A stretch of 64,000 bases of DNA from Alteromonadaceae bacterium M269. Lineage in GTDB: Bacteria; Pseudomonadota; Gammaproteobacteria; Enterobacterales; Alteromonadaceae. The translations under genes were made by a program, and so were the position numbers. Location: positions 434,001-498,000 of the forward strand of contig SMNZ01000001.1 of NCBI GenBank assembly GCA_004353515.1, in the 5' to 3' direction. Below are positions 40,696-48,761 of this stretch, in pieces. Under the pieces are notes generated by a model, which did not search any database, was not told the DNA's origin, and worked only from the letters and a program-made list of their open reading frames with translations. How positions within the stretch are numbered: the stretch's first letter is position 1; each line of letters begins with the position of its first letter.

Positions 40696-41232
40696 TGTTA
40701 TTAAAATGATGGTAGGGATAGTAAATCAGTAGGGCTTCGCACAAAGAGGAGCCACAGTAGTAAGATGTCATGGTGTTTTAGTTGATAAGCGTTAGCAATG
40801 AATAAGGCGACATAGTGGTAATTTAATTATCTGAGCGTGAATTTTGGGCTAAGCATTCGAGCCATATGGATTTTATTAAAATGTATCGCAGGGGAAGATT
40901 TTGTAGCTGCATGACTGTCAACGCAAGGTATGTTGGCCAGTTTGCTACTTTGAGGTATCGCCGGGGTGAGTTTCGTGAGCTGCGATACAGTTACCGGCGA
41001 GTCCAAAAGGATTTGCAATAACCAGGTCGCCTTGCTTTTTAGGCGGACTGGCCTGAAAGGTTTATTGTTGCAAAAGCTTTTGGAAGAGCTACCGTTTCAA
41101 AGCAGCGTATGAAACGCACTTTGGATGATACAAGTGGCTAATGGGGCACTTACCTTACTGCAAAAAACGACGAGTAGTTGTGTCTGACGCAAAAGCCTCT
41201 TTTTAAACAGGCGCAATGCATTCATTAACTAT
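40696..41232. other. Gene-poor stretch with a degenerate 72-bp tandem repeat
   Basis: No convincing gene is present. Two copies of a roughly 35-base block start at 40884 (TATCGCAGGGGAAGATTTTG) and 40956 (TATCGCCGGGGTGAGTTTCG), exactly 72 bases apart. A 63-codon minus-strand frame over them repeats TKxxPAI at 24-residue spacing, which may only mirror the DNA repeat. An imperfect hairpin lies at 41022-41051. Confidence 0.4.
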
Positions 41233-41256
41233 GTAAAAAGGGGAGGTCTTCCCCTA
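41233..41256 (-). terminator. Terminator after the small secreted protein gene
   Basis: On the minus strand, arms AGGGGA and TCCCCT around a five-base loop run into TTTTT; it lies 33 bases after the stop of the gene at 41289. Confidence 0.75.
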
Positions 41257-41288
41257 GTTCACTATTTCTACTGTACCAGTTTTCTCCG

Positions 41289-41579
41289 TTACCCCCCAAA
41301 AATATCTTTTAGAAACTTACGTAAGTCACTGGTGGTATCTGAGAGTTCTTTTTGCTGAGGTGGTGGCCTTTTGTCTGTCAATGTAGCAAGTATCAGCTGC
41401 TTATCCACGGTGTTCTTGAGAACAGGTGCATTTTCAACATTATCATTCTCAATATTTTGAGCTAGCTGCTTTACTGTTGAGGTATTACGTTCCGTCGTTT
41501 CGTAAGCATGTGCTGTGGCACTAGGTAGTGCCATCAGTGTTAATGCGAGTGTGAGTGAATGGGGGTATTTAGTTTTCAT
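41289..41579 (-). CDS. Small exported protein of unknown function
   Basis: The 96-residue product begins with a signal peptide (MKTKYPHSLTLALTLMALPSATAHA, cleavage expected after AHA). The mature part is short, polar and ends with a helical LRKFLKDIFGG. A CTGGAGAA ribosome-binding site and a terminator support a real gene. No family recognised. Confidence 0.7.
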   Translation of the reverse strand: MKTKYPHSLTLALTLMALPSATAHAYETTERNTSTVKQLAQNIENDNVENAPVLKNTVDKQLILATLTDKRPPPQQKELSDTTSDLRKFLKDIFGG

Positions 41580-41773
41580 TCGACGTTCTCCAGTTGTTAA
41601 TTACAATGTGAAATAGATTTCACATTTCGTATTATGGCGATAAACGCTCTTAAAACTAGAAAATAATGAAGTATGCTCGTGGACGGTAGAAAAGGACTGA
41701 CATTAAGGTCAGCGGGCTGTTGGTTGTTTCTTTAATGCGCAGATGTGTGACGGGCAGATGGAATGCGGAAAGG

Positions 41774-42481
41774 TTAAAAGTATCGTTTGTAAACATCTTC
41801 TGATGAAAAATTGATGATGTAAAAAAGAACAAGCGCTGTCAGCAGCCGAATAATATATGGATGACTGTCGTACACAATTTGTATTGAAATACCTAACGCA
41901 TGTCTTGCCGTGTATTCGATAACCATCAACCCATTTAGGATAAGCCCATATCCAAAAATCTTGTAGAGTTTAAAGTCTAGTTGTGTATCACTGAGATGTT
42001 TGAATAGCGGTGATAAATAAACATCTCTCATGAAGAATAAACGGCGATAAACCAAGCCTAAACATGTAGACATTAAAAACCAATCTGTCCCAGGTATTCG
42101 TGCATATTCAAAAGATAGGTAGTAAATATAAGCACCCAGTTCAATCAGAATAATGGCAATGACATAGCGGGTGAGTAAGCTTTCTCGAAGCCAATAACAG
42201 ATAGCTATCGCAAGTAGATACGTTAGCCACCGGAAGGCTTCGTGCTCTCTGAGCAGCCATAACAGCTCCAAGCTTATTGATAATGCAATGAGGACAATAC
42301 ATATCGACAGTATATCGTTGTTTCGATAAAACAGCCCACCAACTGTGATTAAAATGCCTAAGAAAACCAAGTCATATACGCCTTCTTTATCCAGCGTGTA
42401 AAGGCTTATTGTCACGATCAAAATCGCAAAGAAGATATTGATGGATCGGAGTGCTAGGCGAGGGGATAAGGGTAAAAACAA
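41774..42481 (-). CDS. Multi-pass membrane protein of unknown function
   Basis: A 235-residue protein with about six to seven hydrophobic helices spread along its length, separated by short loops. The start is TTG at 42481, four bases after the stop of the XRE-type gene, so both are one operon. I recognise no family. A regulator and membrane protein pair of this kind may be a small stress or immunity module, but nothing in the sequence proves it. Confidence 0.7.
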   Translation of the reverse strand: MFLPLSPRLALRSINIFFAILIVTISLYTLDKEGVYDLVFLGILITVGGLFYRNNDILSICIVLIALSISLELLWLLREHEAFRWLTYLLAIAICYWLRESLLTRYVIAIILIELGAYIYYLSFEYARIPGTDWFLMSTCLGLVYRRLFFMRDVYLSPLFKHLSDTQLDFKLYKIFGYGLILNGLMVIEYTARHALGISIQIVYDSHPYIIRLLTALVLFYIINFSSEDVYKRYF

Positions 42482-42485
42482 GCGA

Positions 42486-42776
42486 CTATTTACTTTTACT
42501 GAATATCGTTTTAATAAGGTCCTCTATATTAAAGTATTTTATCAGCTCTTGCACAAATTCGAGGCGACTGTCATTGGACATTCGTTGGCGGCACACCGTC
42601 CACCATCTTTCCACTATGGGCATTGCGAGTTTATCAATAGTACCTGGCCGGCTCGATTCTATATGGATAATGGTTTTTCTGGAGCAACCTAAGCGAGCAG
42701 CAAGCTCGTCTTGAGAATAACCAGCAGCTTTTCTAATTTTTCTTAAATTATCCGGGTCATAGGTTTTACCCTGCAT
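42486..42776 (-). CDS. XRE-family transcriptional regulator
   Basis: A 96-residue protein carries one Cro/cI-type helix-turn-helix (LRKIRKAAGYSQDELAARLG, CSRKTIIHIESSRPG, residues 11-47), followed by a helical tail. It is the first gene of a two-gene unit with the membrane protein downstream and likely represses its own promoter through the inverted repeat at 42824. Confidence 0.85.
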   Translation of the reverse strand: MQGKTYDPDNLRKIRKAAGYSQDELAARLGCSRKTIIHIESSRPGTIDKLAMPIVERWWTVCRQRMSNDSRLEFVQELIKYFNIEDLIKTIFSKSK

Positions 42777-42823
42777 CGAATACTCTGTTATTGCAATAGT
42801 GAATTATCTAATGGAGTGATTTA

Positions 42824-42838
42824 TACCCTATGCGGGTA
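42824..42838. promoter_or_regulatory. Candidate operator of the XRE gene
   Basis: TACCC and GGGTA separated by five bases form a short palindrome 48 bases before the XRE gene, next to a TATAAA on the minus strand that could be its -10 box. Confidence 0.3.
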
Positions 42839-42924
42839 GTGTTTTCTACCATTAATTATCATTGATAAAGAAGCGTGTGTTGCTACTTTATTGGCGCTTG
42901 AGAACTAAATATCGCTTTAAAAAT

Positions 42925-43959
42925 TTATCTGTTTCCACACACAACAAGTTCATCGAATAGTGGACAGCCATTCATGCACGTTGAGCGATGTTTGCAGCCG
43001 CCGCATCTTTCAGAGCTAAAATAGTCTCTAAAAGCTCCCATGTTCGATGATTTCGTCCATATGTCTTGCAGCGTTGTCTCATTGTCTAATTGATCGCCAG
43101 GCGCTAAACCACTCTGGAAAGAGCATGGATATACTCGCATGTCTTCAGATACATAGAGTGAGAATCTGCCGGCGTCGCATGCATCAACCATGGTGGTATT
43201 GGCTGATGTTCGCGCAAAGACACCACTTACACAACATGCATCGAAGCCAACTTTTAGTTTTCTATTTTTAGACGTTGCTAACTGAAAGAATTCATCAAGC
43301 CTCGTGCTGTGACGTAAAAGTTTTTCTTCGAATATTTTTCTACCCGATGGTTTATAGTTTAAAAAGATAATGGCGTTGATATGCTTCAGAAATTCTGGGG
43401 GAGCGCTAAGCCAATCTATCGCTGTGTTAATGCTGACAGCATCCAATATGAAGTGTACGTTAGTTTTTATGCCGTTGCTGACAAGCTTCTCTATGGTCTT
43501 GGATGTTTCGTCATAGGGCGGGTACGCAGAAACAGCGACCGCGCCACAATGCTCTTTAGTAACGCGGAGGATTTCACTGTCCAAGCCTCGGCCGTTTGTT
43601 GTGTAATTTGGAACCACCCTTTTGGAAGCGGTGTATTCAATGATCTCAATAAAATTCGGGTGTTGATTAGGGTTTCCACCTCCCAAAGCCACCTGAAAAG
43701 TTCCCATGCTTGCTGCTTGGTCAATGATGCTCTTGTAGTCTTCAAGTGCCATGTGTTTGCCTTTAACAGTCGAAGACTTGTAGCAGAATGAGCAACCTTT
43801 GTCACACCAGTTAGTAATCGAAATATCCATCAGTTCAGGCCCGTGAGGGGACCAAAATGGATCTTTAGTTCCTTTGTCAGGAACGCGAGCAAAGAACCCG
43901 GTATCTGGGTTAAAAAAAGATGTATAGCCTAAGCTTTTATACCGGTTGGCTTTTAACAT
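42925..43959 (-). CDS. Radical SAM/SPASM protein, putative small-protein maturase
   Basis: The enzyme has the radical SAM cluster-binding motif CDKGCSFCYK at about residue 71, followed by a GGGNPNQHP segment that replaces the usual GGEP. A SPASM-type C-terminus has many cysteines (DACDAG, YPCSFQSG, CGGCKHRSTCMNGCPLF) for auxiliary Fe-S clusters. The N-terminal 50 residues contain YTSFFNPDTGFFARVP, reminiscent of peptide-recognition regions. I chose the ATG at 43959 (344 residues), four bases after the stop of the FVSNSSSTSFV protein; upstream in-frame starts overlap that gene. SPASM enzymes mature ribosomally made peptides or enzymes, so the small proteins just upstream are the likely substrates. 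Confidence 0.88.
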   Translation of the reverse strand: MLKANRYKSLGYTSFFNPDTGFFARVPDKGTKDPFWSPHGPELMDISITNWCDKGCSFCYKSSTVKGKHMALEDYKSIIDQAASMGTFQVALGGGNPNQHPNFIEIIEYTASKRVVPNYTTNGRGLDSEILRVTKEHCGAVAVSAYPPYDETSKTIEKLVSNGIKTNVHFILDAVSINTAIDWLSAPPEFLKHINAIIFLNYKPSGRKIFEEKLLRHSTRLDEFFQLATSKNRKLKVGFDACCVSGVFARTSANTTMVDACDAGRFSLYVSEDMRVYPCSFQSGLAPGDQLDNETTLQDIWTKSSNMGAFRDYFSSERCGGCKHRSTCMNGCPLFDELVVCGNR

Positions 43960-43963
43960 AAAT

Positions 43964-44365
43964 TTACCAATAATTATTGTAGGCGTTGATATAAAACTGA
44001 TCTGAATCGATTTCAAACATCTCTACGCACAAGAGTGATTCTGCAAAGCCGCCATCACTAGCCAAGCTGGATGTAACGACTTTTTTACCCTGGTCTATAG
44101 CGTTCTTCATCTTCTCGACAACTTCCGGTGTAAACTCATGGTCGTTGCCTAGAGCCTCGGCATGTTCTCTGGTTAATATTGGCTTTCCGTAATGCCTTAT
44201 TGCAGAACTAATTTCAAAGTACATGTCTTGAAACAACTCACCTACAGGGCCATCTTTGTCAACACCAGCAGCCTCAAGAAAGTTCTCTTCAGTCAATTCT
44301 TTGTCTGAAATGTATACAAATGAGGTTGATGAGCTGTTCGAAACAAAATCAATTTTGATTTTCAT
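43964..44365 (-). CDS. Small protein with N-terminal FVSNSSSTSFV motif, putative radical SAM substrate
   Basis: A 133-residue acidic protein opens with MKIKIDFVSNSSSTSFVYIS. Many otherwise different small bacterial proteins start with such an F-V-x-N-S-S-S-x-S-F block. Residues 26-52 (EENFLEAAGVDKDGPVGELF) share a block with the preceding small protein. It has no transmembrane part and one cysteine. Its ATG lies 17 bases inside the previous gene and the maturase starts four bases after its stop, so all are co-translated. Role as a modification substrate is inference. Confidence 0.75.
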   Translation of the reverse strand: MKIKIDFVSNSSSTSFVYISDKELTEENFLEAAGVDKDGPVGELFQDMYFEISSAIRHYGKPILTREHAEALGNDHEFTPEVVEKMKNAIDQGKKVVTSSLASDGGFAESLLCVEMFEIDSDQFYINAYNNYW

Positions 44366-44723
44366 TCTGTGCCTCTTCTAGTTTGTCAATGCATTTTAGA
44401 ACTGTTTTTAATTTATTGTCTTCGTATGCATCGTCAACGATCTGCGGTAATCGAGCTACCATGTATAAGTGAGATGTTTCTAAATCTTCCTCGCTCAACA
44501 AATATCCATATCGAATTTCCATGTATTCAGCCAAGTTGCTGTATTCGACCGAGTAGTATTTTTTAAACTCTTCTTTAGCTTCAATTGATGTAACGAATAA
44601 TGCGTCATAAACTGCTCCAAAGAATTGTTCACCAAGCCCACCGGAATTTACCCCTAATGCAGCTAAAAACTCTTCTCGGTTAGGTTTCCATGAGGTTGGA
44701 AGGAGTAATTTAATTTCGTCCAT
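44349..44723 (-). CDS. Small acidic protein paralogous to its downstream neighbour
   Basis: A 124-residue protein starting MDEIKLLLPTSWKPN. Residues 17-37 (EEFLAALGVNSGGLGEQFFG) align with EENFLEAAGV..GELF in the next protein, sharing E, FL, A, GV, G, GE, F. It lacks the SNSSS motif. The start at 44723 overlaps the stop of the ATPase gene by one base (TAATG), which decides it over an in-frame start 24 codons upstream. It may be a second substrate, a chaperone or a regulator. Confidence 0.75.
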   Translation of the reverse strand: MDEIKLLLPTSWKPNREEFLAALGVNSGGLGEQFFGAVYDALFVTSIEAKEEFKKYYSVEYSNLAEYMEIRYGYLLSEEDLETSHLYMVARLPQIVDDAYEDNKLKTVLKCIDKLEEAQNENQN

Positions 44724-47383
44724 TATAGATTCGCCTTGTCTTCCGTAATTTCTTGTAGGCAAGATTGAACTCTTTTTGATGCAGAACTTTTGCATCGTTC
44801 AATTGCGTCGCTCACACTTTTTATTACTCTGAATTTTGAAAAAAAGTTGAGGGCAGATTCCTTTGTATCCCAACGAGCATAAGGGACAAGGTGAAATGCA
44901 AACGCTAGTGCAGGAGCGTCCAGTTGTTTAATTCTATCTTCAGAGAAGCTTTCTAAGTCATTGAATAATTCAGTGACGTGGTCCTTCCAACTTCCACCTC
45001 CATAAGAGTGAAAATCAGGCGAAAACATTAATCGTATGAATTTTTCAGATGCATCGTCGTCTAAAACGCTAATGTAGTGCAATAAGATATTTATGTTGAG
45101 CTGCTCGGACTGGTCACGTTTTCTAAACAAGAACCACGCGACTTTTCGAAGATCTGGTCCTTTCGCGTCACTGCTTAAAATGGCTTTAACTCGCTCTACA
45201 TCTTCAGGTGTTTGGATATCTGCCGACAAGAGAGAGAGGTTATTTAAAAAGTGTCTGTGAAAATCGTCCGAAGATTCACAGGCCGACAATATTGTCTCGT
45301 TACTGTGTTTTCGAGCTAGTACATAAACGTAACGGAAGAAACCTTCATAGATTGGCCAGGTTTTGAGTTTATTAAAGATGCTTGATGTGTTTTGTTTTTT
45401 TGATTGATATAATTCGATAACCGTATAGTAGGCTAACAGAAAATCTCTTAATTCATCGTATGTGAATGAAATGTTTTCAATACCCAAAGAAGCGAGGCCT
45501 GTTGTAGGTACCTCGCGTCGAAGAATAATATCTTCACCTATCAGTTGTTCAATAACGTGAAGCTCTGATTGATCAAATTCTCCAATTGATATCTGAGAGA
45601 AATTTTCATCGCTCATCATTTTAGAGCAGATCTTATATAAAGTATGTAGTGCTTTTTGTCTTGATGTTCCAGGAAACTGGTTAATCTTCATGATTAAATA
45701 TTTCTCAAAAATGCTTCCCTTATAAATATCTGAAACATATCCAATATCCTTGCCTTCATTAATTTCAGAAAAAATTCTAAGCAGAATAAGGTCGTTTTCG
45801 AGAAAATCGGTCGCATTGTAGGAGAACTTTGCTTTAATTTCAAAATGGCTTAGATAAGCATTTAGTAGTTTTTCCTTGTTGCCTTCTGTCATCTCTTTAC
45901 GAAGATCTTTCACGCGATACAGATGCCCGGAAAATTGAGGTTCAAAGACATCTGTAAATTTGTGATCAAAAAATTCATTGCGGCAAGTTATGACAATTTT
46001 GATGAATTCGTATTGGCATATTGCTTCAAGGAAGGTGCGAAGTTCTGCTACAAAGCCGTCAAGGTCACTTACTTCGTTTATACCATCAATGGCAATAATG
46101 AAGGGTTTTTGGCATTCATTGGCAACACCCTCTAATAATTTGAAAAGCTCATGAGTGCTGGAAGTGTTGGGCGCAAATCGATTGTTGCCAATGTACGAGA
46201 GAATTCGATTGGGGCTACTATAATCGTTCAATGATCGTGCAGGTATGAATATGGTTGGAATTTGAAAGGGCCTGAATTGATTTTCAACGATATCACAGAC
46301 GAAATTTGTTTTGCCTTGTCCAGCCATACCAGTGATTAAAAATATTTTAGCTTGCGCAATTTCAATTTTTTTGGAGAGTGCTTCTAATGCTCTGAAGGCA
46401 CTGCTTCCGTTTGATTGAATGCCTATCCTAAAAACTTCCCAATAACCTGCTAGATTATTTCGAGGAGTGTATTGTTCGGCGCGGTCACCATACCAAGAAA
46501 AAGGAGAAAGATGTTCTTGAAGAGACTTAATCGACTTGCTCTGTTTTATAAAGCGAGATTTAAGTTCTGTTAGTTTTTTAGGTGCATCTAAACATACGAT
46601 ATCATTTAAGTGAGATGAAATTGGTTCGATACCTGCTTTATTTAAAAGTTGGTTTAAATGCGCGAGGTTAACCCTGCCTAGATCATCATCAATTTTTCTA
46701 TAAAAGAACATCGGATTTGCAAAATACCTCATTTCTTCTTTTATCTCAGAGGTTTCCACAAAGACTGACGGAATATATTTTTTAGTTCGTTTCTCATCTT
46801 CGATTTTTTGCTGGCTGATCGCGAGGAATGCATCAAGGTTATGGCGAAATTTAAGCTGGGTATCGGTTTGCTTGAATTCTTCTTCAAGGTGTCCGTTGAT
46901 TTCCTCAATCTGAAGGTTTGTTAATTCGCCGAGCAGCGTTGCTAAATCTCGGTAATCCAGAATTTGGTGTGAAGCGTCAAACTCAATAGGCAAGTTGTCT
47001 GACTGTTCTAATAACTTGGAAGAAGAATATGACTGCAGCCGCTCTGTGATGACATATACGTAAAGATGGTCGAAGTCCTTGCTGAGATTGTGTTGCTCAA
47101 ATTTTTCTAACGTTTTCCGTATTTTGCTGCTCGATGAATCTGACGTCACTTGTATAGAGATTCTGCTGGTCTTGCAGCCCAAATCAACTGCTGGAAAATT
47201 CATCTGAATACGATTTTGGTTTATGAGATCTGGGCATGCTAGTGCTATTTTGAAGATAGGGATTAACAAATCCTCCGCTATCGTATTAATGTCGAATAGC
47301 CCCATCGCGTTGGAGACCTTAACCTCATATGCAAAACGACCTAGCAGTGAGCTTGAACGTTGTAAAAGTTCATTCCGTGTCAT
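44723..47383 (-). CDS. STAND/NACHT-type NTPase with SMEK-like N-terminal domain
   Basis: An 886-residue protein. Residues 1-160 match what I recall of the SMEK domain: FAYEVKVSNAMGLFDINTIA, NFPAVDLGC and RISIQVTSDSSSSKIRKTLE, possibly a nuclease-like fold with Asp67 and the IQVTS strand. A helical linker follows to about 340, then the NTPase with Walker A GMAGQGKTN (352-360), Walker B FIIAIDGINE (428-437) and the KIVITCRNEFF sensor strand. The C-terminal 350 residues are helical without clear repeats. It is the first gene of the four-gene operon. By analogy with bacterial NACHT and Avs proteins it would be a sensor-effector of immunity. Confidence 0.8.
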   Translation of the reverse strand: MTRNELLQRSSSLLGRFAYEVKVSNAMGLFDINTIAEDLLIPIFKIALACPDLINQNRIQMNFPAVDLGCKTSRISIQVTSDSSSSKIRKTLEKFEQHNLSKDFDHLYVYVITERLQSYSSSKLLEQSDNLPIEFDASHQILDYRDLATLLGELTNLQIEEINGHLEEEFKQTDTQLKFRHNLDAFLAISQQKIEDEKRTKKYIPSVFVETSEIKEEMRYFANPMFFYRKIDDDLGRVNLAHLNQLLNKAGIEPISSHLNDIVCLDAPKKLTELKSRFIKQSKSIKSLQEHLSPFSWYGDRAEQYTPRNNLAGYWEVFRIGIQSNGSSAFRALEALSKKIEIAQAKIFLITGMAGQGKTNFVCDIVENQFRPFQIPTIFIPARSLNDYSSPNRILSYIGNNRFAPNTSSTHELFKLLEGVANECQKPFIIAIDGINEVSDLDGFVAELRTFLEAICQYEFIKIVITCRNEFFDHKFTDVFEPQFSGHLYRVKDLRKEMTEGNKEKLLNAYLSHFEIKAKFSYNATDFLENDLILLRIFSEINEGKDIGYVSDIYKGSIFEKYLIMKINQFPGTSRQKALHTLYKICSKMMSDENFSQISIGEFDQSELHVIEQLIGEDIILRREVPTTGLASLGIENISFTYDELRDFLLAYYTVIELYQSKKQNTSSIFNKLKTWPIYEGFFRYVYVLARKHSNETILSACESSDDFHRHFLNNLSLLSADIQTPEDVERVKAILSSDAKGPDLRKVAWFLFRKRDQSEQLNINILLHYISVLDDDASEKFIRLMFSPDFHSYGGGSWKDHVTELFNDLESFSEDRIKQLDAPALAFAFHLVPYARWDTKESALNFFSKFRVIKSVSDAIERCKSSASKRVQSCLQEITEDKANL

Positions 47384-47639
47384 GATCTTAAATTATATAC
47401 TCCTTTTTATCGTACATATGGAACTTACAGTTGAAAGCGGTCTTTAGTCAAGGTTGGTATGGTTATCTTGTTGTATTTTATGAAATTATTATCCGTTAGG
47501 TGCAGAAAAGTACGATAATATTTAACGATATAGAAAGGTATATTCTACAAATAAGTATGCCGCGTGATTTAAAAACTAAGGAATGTCACATCTATGGCGT
47601 TCTGACATACATAAGTATTCTGAAAGGAGGAAATAGAGA

Positions 47640-48428
47640 ATGGACGTTAAAATTGTGGCATCGTTGATCGCTTTGTTTGGGATATTCTTTACAACGTCTT
47701 GCGCAACTGTTGGGTATTTTTATAAGGTAAAGCAAGATAGAAAGAAGAGTGCAAAAACCGTCTTGTATTTACTTCTAGAAATCCGTTATTCCTTATTAAG
47801 AGCTGTTTTTAACCCGGCTGAAGCTACCAATAAATACATTACCTATGTTGATAAAAAGCTTCAGGAAAAAGGGGTTGATCCTGGATTGAAAAGCAATGAT
47901 GTGACGGAACTGGTTAATCAAATAAAACAAATGGTGACGCCGTTTTTTACTGATGTAGTGGAATCTCAAACGGCTGATATTAGAGCTAACCTATTGGAGC
48001 CTTATGAGGCGGCATTAAATGAGTTAGCAAAGGATAACCCTGTTCTTGCATACACTCTCAAAGGCCATCAATATATTGAAAAGATGTTGCCACATAAAAG
48101 AAACTATTTGGAAAATGTTCATTCATTGCTTGACGAATTCATAAAAGAATCCTGGGTTAAGGAAGTGCTTCATAACACGTCGAATCAATTCAATGTTGAA
48201 TCTATTGATAGCCTCTTTGAAAGTATCGAAAATGATATTTTGTTAATTGCTATGAGTTGTTCCAGTAAAGATTATAAAAAGTGTAAGAAACTAATAGAGA
48301 AGGGGCTAAATACTCGTAATCAATACGACTATGGGGAGGCTGATAAAGTCATTGAGCCTTTAATCGATGGAGTGTTTGAACAAATTATGGCACATGCTCG
48401 CGATTCTATGATTGAAGATGGAGTGTGA
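47640..48428 (+). CDS. Membrane-anchored helical protein of unknown function
   Basis: A 262-residue protein with one N-terminal transmembrane helix (about residues 5-27, ending in the cysteine-containing FFTTSCATVGYFY) and a long helical cytoplasmic part. The start has a strong AAAGGAGG ribosome-binding site. It is divergent from the SMEK-like/NACHT operon with a 256-base shared upstream region. No family recognised. Its place between two defence-like genes suggests, but does not show, a related role. Confidence 0.75.
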   Translation: MDVKIVASLIALFGIFFTTSCATVGYFYKVKQDRKKSAKTVLYLLLEIRYSLLRAVFNPAEATNKYITYVDKKLQEKGVDPGLKSNDVTELVNQIKQMVTPFFTDVVESQTADIRANLLEPYEAALNELAKDNPVLAYTLKGHQYIEKMLPHKRNYLENVHSLLDEFIKESWVKEVLHNTSNQFNVESIDSLFESIENDILLIAMSCSSKDYKKCKKLIEKGLNTRNQYDYGEADKVIEPLIDGVFEQIMAHARDSMIEDGV

Positions 48429-48761
48429 ACTAGAATCCTAGCATGTTTTAAACCAACAATAAGGTGGAGAGTGATTCGCTGTAAGCTGCAAAATGTCTCG
48501 TAACAATGTATAAGCCTACGAGGAATTCTGTTCTCAAAGTGCCATCAAAACTGACCGTTGAAAAAAGTGAGGGTTTTCTCATCACTATGTCTTTTTTTCG
48601 AATTAGGTATAATTACTTCTCAAGGTTTTAATCCGTACTTATTATCACAGTCAAAATAAGTGAATCTGCGATTTCTCGTTCTTACTGGACAGGTGCATTG
48701 TCTTCCTTGAATCTTGATGGATGTTCTTATAAATAATTTAGATGGAGTTTGAGTAGCATTT
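48429..48761. other. Intergenic region with a possible terminator
   Basis: No gene seen. An imperfect hairpin (AGTGAGGGTTTTCTCATCACT) followed by seven T at 48566-48598 may end the upstream transcript. The promoter of the helicase gene must lie in the remainder but I cannot place it. Confidence 0.4.
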
